Shown: positions 1-5,058 of the stretch, piece after piece
How the letters are laid out: each line of letters opens with the position of its first letter
How positions within the stretch are numbered: the first letter of the stretch is position 1
From: Enterobacteriaceae endosymbiont of Plateumaris braccata
GTDB lineage: Bacteria > Pseudomonadota > Gammaproteobacteria > Enterobacterales > Enterobacteriaceae
Assembly: GCF_012563325.1 (NCBI RefSeq)
Contig: NZ_CP046233.1
Location: forward strand, 1-5,287
DNA: 5,287 bases
Direction of reading: 5' to 3'
Notes under the pieces: model-generated
What the model was told of the DNA's origin: nothing
Database searches by the model: none
Seen by the model: the letters and a program-made list of their open reading frames with translations, nothing else
Translations under genes and position numbers: made by a program

Positions 1-2763
1 ATGAAAAATCTTTTCTATATTTTTAAAAAATTTTTAATTTTATATATAAAAAGCTTTAAAAATAAAAAAATATTAATTTTTAATTATCCATTTAAATTAA
101 TATTTATTCTTATTTTTACTTTGATAAGTAGTCTTAACACAACAGCTAATCAATTAAATAATCAAATAAATAATCAGAAAAAAAATTATCATTTTAAAAA
201 AGAAAACCATAAGAAAATAAAAAAATATTTTCTTAAAAATTACCAAGAAAATACTTTAAAAAATTTTCACGATAATATTTCTCGATTAAATGATATGGAA
301 AAAAAATTGAATAAAAATTCTTTACAAAAATATAAAGAACAACCTCAACTTACCGATGATTTAAATTATAATGAAAAAAATTTATTTAACTTAATATTAC
401 AAACAACGAATTTATTGAAAAATGGATTTAATAATAGAGAAAGAATTATTGATTTTTTAAAAGATAGTTTTTTAACTGTAATTAATGAAGAATTGAATAA
501 CCAAGTAAATACTAGAATAAAAGATATATTTGGATTATTTAATCTTAAAGGAAAAAGTTTAATTAGTCTAAATTTAGATGAAAATTTATCTTTAAATAAC
601 TCTGAAATTAAAATACTTTTATCTTTTTTTGAAAAAGATAATTATTTATTTTTTATTCAAAATAATCTTCATAAATCTGATAATAGAGATCAATTTAATA
701 TTGGTATTGGATTTCGTAAATTTAATAAAGATTATATGATAGGTATAAATAATTTTTTAGATTATGATATTTTTCATGAAAATACAAGAACTAGCGTTGG
801 TATTGAATATTGGAAAGATTTTTTTAAATTAAGTGCAAATACTTATTTTAGATTAAGTGGATGGAATCATTTAAATCAAAGAAAAACATTCTCTTATGAA
901 ATTGATAGTCCTGTCAAAATAAATAAATTTTTTAATTATAATGAATATTATGAAAGACCTGCTAATGGATGGGATATAAAAGCAGAAGGATTTTTTCCTA
1001 AAATACCTGAAATAACTTTAAAATTTTCTTATGAAAGATATTATGGTAATATAGGTTTTAAGGAAAAAGATATTAATTTTGAACATGAAAAATTATTTTT
1101 TCCATATATTTTTACTGTTGGAATATCTTATAGACCAATACCCGCATTAATTTTTTCAGCTGGTAAAACATTAACTTTGTCTGGAGATACTAATAATAGT
1201 TTTGGTGTAGGTTTTGAATTTCATTTTAGTACTCCTTGGAAAGATCAAATTCATCCTAATAAGGATAATGTAATTGTTTCTTCTATAAATAAAAATAAAT
1301 ATGATTTTGTAAATAGAAATAATAATATTGTTTTAGAATATAGAAAAGAACATTTAATAAAATTAAAATTATTAAAAAAAATTATTAATTATCCTGGTAC
1401 TGAAAATTCATTATTTATAAAAATAGATACAATAAATTTTTTTAAAAATATAGTTTTTAGTAATCTTGAAGAATTTAATAAAAATGGAGGTTATGTCAAA
1501 AAAGATGTTGGTTATAATTATATCCTTGTATTACCAAAATATAATTTTATAAATCTTGATAAGAACCATTATACAATAAAACTAACAGTTTTTGATATTT
1601 ACGATAATAAATCTATGTCATACATAGATATTACTGTTTTAAAACCTCATATAAATAAAAATTTTTCAACATTTACTATTTTTCCTAAACAAATATTAGT
1701 TCATAGAGAATCTGCAAAACTTATTTTTGAAGCACGTGATATGAATAATAATATTATTTCTAATATGAAAAATATAGAGTTTATAGTTGATGCTGGTATG
1801 CCAGATAAACATAATGTACATATATCTAAAATAGTAGAAAATCCTAAAGGGACATATTCTGCAGAAATGACAAGTGAAACTACTGCAAATATTAAATTTG
1901 GGGTAAAAATAAATAAAAAAGTTAATAAAAATTTACATGATTTTGTCAGCATAATAAATCCTTCAGCAGATAATATACAAATTGTAGCTGATAAATTTAT
2001 AGCTAGAGTGGGTGATCCTATATCAATGACTATACTTGTTTTTGATAAAAAAGGTAGTAGATTAGGTAATGCTGCTGTAAGAATAGAAACAGTATCTATC
2101 AGAGATCGTCAAGGAAGAATACGTAAAGATTCTGGATTATTACATATTTTTAATTTAAGAACAAAAAGAGTATATATTGGTAGAAAATTTTTATTTTATA
2201 CAAATAGTTTTGGACAAATACCTATACGTATGTCTGATCCTCAAGGGATTGGTGTAAAAACTGAGATAGATTTTATTGCTGATAATTATATAAGAAAAAG
2301 ACTTTCTTTTACTTATACAGTTCTTACAAGTCCTGATACAATTCATGCAAATATGTATGGTCATATGACAGATATTATAGATGTTAATGGTTTTAAATTT
2401 TTTAGACCAGCATTAATGCAAGAATTTAGAGGTGATGTAGTTCGTCATCATTTAAATGAAGATTGGGCAGCATTGACATGGGATAATGCTGTATTTTATT
2501 GTAAAAATATAAAAAATGGAGAAGTTCCAGATAAATTTAAACTTGCTAGTCTTTTAGCAGAGCACCCTAGTGATGATATCTTTGGTAATTATGGTTGGCC
2601 TTTGACTACTGATTTTGCAGAAGTTTGGAGTTCAAGCTGGACAATAAGAGCATATATGCCTAGACCATTATATTATTATTATAACTTTGTAACAAAAGAA
2701 GAAGTTGAAGGTATTAATAGTTCTTCTTTCGCAGTTGTGTGTCAAATTAAACTTAAAAAATAA
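1..2763 (+). CDS. Inverse autotransporter adhesin, intimin/invasin family
   Basis: A 920-residue predicted outer-membrane adhesin. Residues 1-49 form an extended signal peptide: a basic start, a hydrophobic stretch at 32-43 and probable cleavage after Ala49. Residues 50-125 are Lys/Asn-rich with no recognisable LysM domain. The family's beta-barrel follows at about 130-415, with the invasin hallmarks IEYWKDFFKLSAN (268-280), RLSGW (284-288) and YERPANGWDIKAEG (317-330). The linker motif DFVNRNNNIVLEYRK (435-449) leads into an Ig-like stalk: one invasin-type domain at about 460-560 and two Big_1-like domains at about 560-650 and 655-780. The C-terminal domain (785-920; GHM, NGFKFFRP, W822, YGWP, WSSSW) resembles the lectin-like adhesion/DUF823 domain of enterobacterial invasin-like proteins. 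The only two cysteines I see, C834 and C914, would form its disulfide. In this family the barrel sits in the outer membrane and the C-terminus is outside. If the molecule is circular, an in-frame TGA at 5267 makes this ATG the first available start. There is no strong Shine-Dalgarno. The family call is firm; the ligand is unknown. Confidence 0.93.
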   Translation: MKNLFYIFKKFLILYIKSFKNKKILIFNYPFKLIFILIFTLISSLNTTANQLNNQINNQKKNYHFKKENHKKIKKYFLKNYQENTLKNFHDNISRLNDMEKKLNKNSLQKYKEQPQLTDDLNYNEKNLFNLILQTTNLLKNGFNNRERIIDFLKDSFLTVINEELNNQVNTRIKDIFGLFNLKGKSLISLNLDENLSLNNSEIKILLSFFEKDNYLFFIQNNLHKSDNRDQFNIGIGFRKFNKDYMIGINNFLDYDIFHENTRTSVGIEYWKDFFKLSANTYFRLSGWNHLNQRKTFSYEIDSPVKINKFFNYNEYYERPANGWDIKAEGFFPKIPEITLKFSYERYYGNIGFKEKDINFEHEKLFFPYIFTVGISYRPIPALIFSAGKTLTLSGDTNNSFGVGFEFHFSTPWKDQIHPNKDNVIVSSINKNKYDFVNRNNNIVLEYRKEHLIKLKLLKKIINYPGTENSLFIKIDTINFFKNIVFSNLEEFNKNGGYVKKDVGYNYILVLPKYNFINLDKNHYTIKLTVFDIYDNKSMSYIDITVLKPHINKNFSTFTIFPKQILVHRESAKLIFEARDMNNNIISNMKNIEFIVDAGMPDKHNVHISKIVENPKGTYSAEMTSETTANIKFGVKINKKVNKNLHDFVSIINPSADNIQIVADKFIARVGDPISMTILVFDKKGSRLGNAAVRIETVSIRDRQGRIRKDSGLLHIFNLRTKRVYIGRKFLFYTNSFGQIPIRMSDPQGIGVKTEIDFIADNYIRKRLSFTYTVLTSPDTIHANMYGHMTDIIDVNGFKFFRPALMQEFRGDVVRHHLNEDWAALTWDNAVFYCKNIKNGEVPDKFKLASLLAEHPSDDIFGNYGWPLTTDFAEVWSSSWTIRAYMPRPLYYYYNFVTKEEVEGINSSSFAVVCQIKLKK

Positions 2764-2774
2764 TATATATTTTT

Positions 2775-2802
2775 AGTAAAAAGCTTTAGTAAAAAGCTTT
2801 TT
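2775..2802 (+). terminator. Terminator-like hairpin made from a tandem 13-mer
   Basis: Twelve bases after the adhesin stop codon, the 13-base unit agtaaaaagcttt occurs twice in tandem (2775-2787 and 2788-2800). Each unit contains the palindrome aaagcttt, so the duplication creates a perfect 10-bp stem, aaaaagcttt (2778-2787) with aaagcttttt (2793-2802), and a 5-base loop. The right arm ends in five Ts. This fits a weak intrinsic terminator for the adhesin transcript. The stem has only two G-C pairs, so its strength is uncertain. Confidence 0.6.
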
Positions 2803-2845
2803 ATCAAAATTTAATAAAATTAAAAATTTTATTAAATTTTGATAA
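2801..2845. terminator. 21-bp perfect inverted repeat between convergent genes
   Basis: A perfect inverted repeat with 21-base arms (2801-2821 and 2825-2845) and a 3-base AAA loop. The left arm begins ttatcaaaatttaataaaa. It lies midway between the converging adhesin and dehydratase genes, where a bidirectional terminator or transcript-end stabiliser is expected. Only one G-C pair is present, so stability comes from length. A short perfect palindrome, gataattatc (2841-2850), overlaps its right edge. The terminator role is inferred from position and symmetry. Confidence 0.55.
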
Positions 2846-2892
2846 TTATCATAAATTATATTTAGATTAAATAATCTTTATAAATAAAAAAA

Positions 2893-3591
2893 TTATTTTT
2901 TTAACACTAGAAATTTTGTTTTATTATTTATTTTATTTGATATTGGATAGGTTTTTATTATGTTTAATTTATAAAGTTCAGCTGTTTTTTTATTCCCTAT
3001 AGCAGCAAAATTTTGTGATTTAAATATAGATATTTTTTTTATAGCAGCAGCAGTACTATTACAAAAATGTTTTTTCCATAAAGGATGTTTGTTTATAAAT
3101 AAACTACATTGTTTAAATGGTTCAGCATGACTAAAAATTTCATGAATGTTATTAATATTATTATATTTAGTATATGTAATTAAACAATGTTTAATAGGAA
3201 TTTCAAATTCATAATGAATCTTTAAAGAACTATTTTTTAGTAAAGTGTTAACTTTATTTATTATTCCTGAACAATTGTTTTCTATAGGAACTATAGCAAA
3301 GTTAATAATATTTTTTTCCATATAAAAAAATATTTCGGTAAAACTATTACAACTTATATTAAAAATTTTTTTTTTAAAAAAAAAATTTTTAATATAAGTT
3401 AATGTTGCTAAATGAGAATAAGTACCCATAGGTCCTAAAAAAGCTATACTTATAGTAGTATCATTATATTGATGCACATTACTATAAATATTTTTTAAAA
3501 AATATTTATAATTATTTATAGTTACTACATTCAATGAGAGATTCTTTGGTAAAGAATAATCAAAATATATGTTTTTAATGAAATTATCCAT
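2893..3591 (-). CDS. pheA: Stand-alone prephenate dehydratase (PheA catalytic domain)
   Basis: A 232-residue protein matching the prephenate dehydratase domain of PheA, which converts prephenate to phenylpyruvate in cytosolic phenylalanine synthesis. Visible family motifs are IAFLGPMGTYSH (49-60), VPIEN (101-105) followed by SG (108-109), SHAEPFKQC (154-162), STAAA (179-183) and AAIG (196-199). E. coli PheA is about 386 residues with chorismate mutase, dehydratase and ACT parts. Here the mutase is missing: residues 1-47 are unrecognised and too short for it, and the 70-base gap upstream cannot hold it. The protein ends six residues after the catalytic TRF position, so the phenylalanine-sensing ACT domain (GALV and ESRP motifs) is also absent. 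The usual Thr-Arg-Phe reads Thr-Lys-Phe (225-227). The frame is intact across long A/T runs, which suggests selection, but reduced activity or early decay is possible. It lies 70 bp downstream of the rep gene on the same strand. I see no convincing promoter or Shine-Dalgarno of its own. Confidence 0.9.
   Translation of the reverse strand: MDNFIKNIYFDYSLPKNLSLNVVTINNYKYFLKNIYSNVHQYNDTTISIAFLGPMGTYSHLATLTYIKNFFFKKKIFNISCNSFTEIFFYMEKNIINFAIVPIENNCSGIINKVNTLLKNSSLKIHYEFEIPIKHCLITYTKYNNINNIHEIFSHAEPFKQCSLFINKHPLWKKHFCNSTAAAIKKISIFKSQNFAAIGNKKTAELYKLNIIKTYPISNKINNKTKFLVLKK
3351..3400. repeat. Perfect 50-bp palindrome inside pheA
   Basis: A perfect palindrome with 25-base arms and no loop, centred between 3375 and 3376. 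The + strand reads aacttatatt, then A5, T10, A10, T5, then aatataagtt. It breaks at both ends (c3350 opposite a3401). It encodes about residues 64-80 of the dehydratase, including KNFFFKKKIFNI, in a segment that differs from E. coli PheA by only about one residue in length, so it is not an obvious insertion. It could extrude a cruciform or form a strong mRNA hairpin. Function is unknown. Confidence 0.9.
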
Positions 3592-3636
3592 AAATTATAT
3601 AAGAAAAAATTTTAAAATGTTTCTAACAAATTATCA

Positions 3637-3671
3637 TAAAAAATAAAAAAATGAAATATTTTTATTTTTTA
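3637..3671 (-). terminator. Terminator-like hairpin at the end of the rep gene
   Basis: A perfect 13-bp inverted repeat (3637-3649 with 3659-3671) and a 9-base loop straddle the stop codon of the replication gene. Read on the minus strand, the distal arm and flank are almost all T (seven Ts, an A, six Ts), which resembles an intrinsic terminator with an A/T-only stem. It would reduce but perhaps not prevent read-through into pheA, for which no clear separate promoter is seen. Simple-sequence symmetry in AT-rich DNA is an alternative explanation. Confidence 0.4.
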
Positions 3672-4516
3672 ATATGTACAAAATCATTAATATCAATTGA
3701 ACATTTCCATCCAGTTGCAAAAGAAACTTCTTGAAGTGACTTTTTTAAATTTTGTCTAAATTTCCAAAGTGTATTAATATTACTCCCACAAAGTTTATGT
3801 AAAGTATGTACTTTATAAGATAAAGGAATACTATGAGAACAATAAAAACAATGTATCCATTGTGATAATGATTTACCTTTTAATTTCATTCTTTCTTTTA
3901 AAGAAACTCCTGTCCACATTGCATCAGTAAAAAAATAAATTATCTTTTTATTTAAAATAATTATATGATCTTTTGTTTGTTCATTTCTATACCATTCATG
4001 TAATAAATGTCCCATATAGAAAAAATGTTCATTTCTTATTTCTATACCACATACAGACAATCTAACTAAACAAGATTTTAACCATTCATAATCACTTTTA
4101 CCAGTTTTTCTATTAATAGCTTTTAAAAAATTATGAGATTTAAATTTTACTTCTTCACCTAAAGGAACTTTTTTTAACCTATGTAAACATTCTAACCAAA
4201 CATCTAAATCAGATTGATCTAAACTTTCCCCTGTAAAACGTATAAAAATACCGTTGAGAGTAGTTTTTAAGACATTTTTTTCATATTTTCTATTACCTTT
4301 TTTAATGACTCCAAATAATGAACTACGTAACATTATATTAGGTATAGCTCTTTTGTTATTTGAAATAACAGGCATTTTTTTATTAAAAAAATTTCTATGT
4401 TTAGATAAAAAATTAGATGTACCACATAAATTTTTATTTTTTTTCTCTAAAGAAGAAAGACCAGCATTATTTTTATTAATTAATTTACTAATTCTAGTAT
4501 GCAGAGATTTATACAT
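3662..4516 (-). CDS. trfA: TrfA-family plasmid replication initiator
   Basis: A 284-residue protein recognisable as TrfA, the initiator of RK2/IncP-type plasmids. TrfA monomers bind origin iterons, melt the adjacent AT-rich DNA and load host DnaB helicase. Compared with RK2 TrfA from memory, matching stretches are AIPNIMLRSSLFGV (57-70; RK2 RAMPNEVARSALF), FTGESLDQSDLDVWLECL (94-111), PLGEEVKF (118-125), MGHLLHEWYR (168-177), a segment around LSQWIHCFYCSHSIPLSYKVHTLHKLCGS that covers 217-245, and the C-terminal NDFVHIKK (277-284). The length equals the short 285-residue RK2 form, which favours the ATG at 4516. The N-terminal 55 residues are Lys/Asn-rich and unconserved. Two winged-helix domains are expected at about 57-175 and 180-284. 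No Shine-Dalgarno is evident. A sigma70-like promoter lies 80-108 bases upstream, and the iteron array just beyond it, which suggests autoregulation or handcuffing control. The gene points away from the origin. Confidence 0.93.
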   Translation of the reverse strand: MYKSLHTRISKLINKNNAGLSSLEKKNKNLCGTSNFLSKHRNFFNKKMPVISNNKRAIPNIMLRSSLFGVIKKGNRKYEKNVLKTTLNGIFIRFTGESLDQSDLDVWLECLHRLKKVPLGEEVKFKSHNFLKAINRKTGKSDYEWLKSCLVRLSVCGIEIRNEHFFYMGHLLHEWYRNEQTKDHIIILNKKIIYFFTDAMWTGVSLKERMKLKGKSLSQWIHCFYCSHSIPLSYKVHTLHKLCGSNINTLWKFRQNLKKSLQEVSFATGWKCSIDINDFVHIKK

Positions 4517-4595
4517 TAATTGTATTTATAATTTAATTGATTCATAAAACTTTTTAGTTTCTTAAAAAGAAATTATTTTTTTACACACAGACATC
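4517..4595 (-). other. Leader of the rep transcript with two small hairpins
   Basis: This is the stretch between the predicted rep promoter and the start codon. It contains two overlapping short inverted repeats: aaact/agttt at 4547-4560 (5-bp stem, 4-base loop) and tttctt/aagaaa at 4558-4572 (6-bp stem, 3-base loop). Both use bases 4558-4560, so they are mutually exclusive. Such competing structures could modulate Rep translation, but stems this short arise easily in AT-rich DNA. No open reading frame or antisense RNA promoter is convincing here. Confidence 0.25.
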
Positions 4596-4624
4596 ATCTT
4601 ATACGCATTTATAATACATGTCAA
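4596..4624 (-). promoter_or_regulatory. Sigma70-type promoter for the rep gene
   Basis: On the minus strand a perfect -35 box TTGACA (4624-4619) is followed by a 17-bp spacer and TAAGAT (4601-4596) as the -10 box (4 of 6 consensus). An overlapping TATAAG gives 5 of 6 with a 15-bp spacer. Transcription would start near 4589 and yield a leader of about 73 nt before the rep ATG. A perfect TTGACA is notable in such AT-rich DNA. The first iteron begins 46 bases upstream of the -35 box, so iteron-bound TrfA could influence it. Confidence 0.65.
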
Positions 4625-4669
4625 GTATATTTTTTATTTGTGAAAATTTTATAATTTTAGTAAATTAAA

Positions 4670-4877
4670 ATAGCAAGTAGCGGCTCGGGATAGCAAGTAG
4701 CAAAACTCGGGATAGCAAGTAGCAAAACTCGGGATAGCAAGTAGCGGCTCGGGATAGCAAGTAGCAAAACAAACTCGGGATAGCAAGTAGCGGCTCGGGA
4801 TAGCAAGTAGCAAAACTCGGGATAGCAAGTAGCAAAACTCGGGATAGCAAGTAGCAAAACTCGGGATAGCAAGTAGC
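4670..4877. repeat. Iteron array: ten 12-bp direct repeats
   Basis: The core atagcaagtagc occurs ten times without a mismatch, at 4670, 4690, 4712, 4734, 4754, 4780, 4800, 4822, 4844 and 4866. Three related spacers separate the copies: ggctcggg (8 bp), aaaactcggg (10 bp) and one aaaacaaactcggg (14 bp), in the order 8,10,10,8,14,8,10,10,10. All end in ctcggg, so the effective unit is an 18-bp block, ctcggg plus core, for nine of the ten copies. Start-to-start periods are 20-26 bp, mostly 22, about two helical turns, as in the RK2 oriV iterons bound by TrfA. Position upstream of a trfA-like gene makes an initiator-binding array by far the best reading. The array is near 45-50% GC in a strongly AT-rich molecule. 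Confidence 0.88.
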
Positions 4878-4941
4878 AAAAAAATAAAAAAAATAAAATA
4901 ACTATTTGATTCTTAGGGAGTTTTTTTATAAAAAAAAAATA

Positions 4942-4978
4942 TATAATCTTTTATAATCTTTTATAATCTTTTATAATC
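4942..4978. repeat. 10-bp AT-rich direct repeats, candidate unwinding element
   Basis: The unit tataatcttt is repeated three times exactly, plus a 7-base fourth copy, with a period of 10 bp (one helical turn). On the complementary strand it reads aaagattata. Short AT-rich direct repeats beside iterons are typical of DNA-unwinding elements, such as the 13-mers of oriC and RK2. Each unit also contains the consensus -10 hexamer TATAAT, so unwinding and RNA polymerase binding are both possible roles. Confidence 0.6.
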
Positions 4979-5030
4979 AAAGATATTTTTAATATACTAT
5001 TACATGTGTAAATATTTTTTCATATAATAC

Positions 5031-5058
5031 TTGAAAAGTACAAAAAAAAAGCTATAAT
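5031..5058 (+). promoter_or_regulatory. Sigma70-type promoter toward the adhesin gene
   Basis: TTGAAA (5031-5036, 5 of 6 consensus), a 16-bp spacer that includes an A9 tract, and a perfect TATAAT (5053-5058) on the plus strand. Transcription would begin near 5065. No gene follows within the window, but on a circular molecule the next gene is the adhesin at base 1, giving a leader of about 220 nt. This is the best plus-strand promoter I can see in the 410-base gene-free region. Confidence 0.6.

Larger units (their letters stand above)
4670..4980. other. Probable vegetative replication origin (oriV)
   Basis: This combines the iteron array with the AT-rich block to its right (4878-4941, almost pure A/T with a T7 run and long A runs) and the 10-bp repeats at 4942-4978. 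The arrangement of initiator-binding iterons beside an AT-rich repeat cluster matches iteron-plasmid origins. I found no good DnaA box (TTATCCACA); the best near-match (4579-4587) has two mismatches and lies on the rep side. The origin call is inferred from architecture and the TrfA-like gene. Confidence 0.75.

Noticed and set aside
1701..1952. Minus-strand open frame of 83 codons inside the adhesin gene
   Set aside because: It is antisense to well-conserved Ig-like stalk codons, with no independent start signal or recognisable product.
2764..2892. tRNA or small structured RNA gene in the convergent gap
   Set aside because: The gap is almost pure A/T with simple inverted repeats. It has no cloverleaf elements or conserved T-loop sequence.
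2893..3591. pheA as a pseudogene because mutase and ACT domains are missing
   Set aside because: The remaining domain is complete and its frame is open through long homopolymers. Single-domain dehydratases can be catalytic. The Lys substitution keeps the doubt open, so it is recorded as a finding instead.
4254..4547. Plus-strand open frame of 97 codons opposite the rep gene
   Set aside because: It is the antisense shadow of the N-terminal half of the TrfA-like gene. Its hydrophobic look comes from complementing Lys/Asn codons, and it has no ribosome site or family resemblance.
4579..4587. DnaA box (ttttacaca)
   Set aside because: It has two mismatches to TTATCCACA, falls in a T-rich run and lies within the rep leader. 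This is too weak to report as a site.
4670..4877. CRISPR array
   Set aside because: The repeats are only 12 bp and the spacers are 8-14 bp and nearly identical to one another. No cas genes are present, and the context is a replication origin.
4649..4879. Minus-strand open frames of 61-76 codons across the repeat array
   Set aside because: They are translations of the iterons in three frames, giving cyclic peptides such as LLAIPSFATCYPE. All three frames are open only because the repeat lacks stops.
4906..4932. Plus-strand promoter TTGATT with TATAAA
   Set aside because: The spacer is only 15 bp and both boxes are imperfect. The promoter at 5031-5058 is much better.
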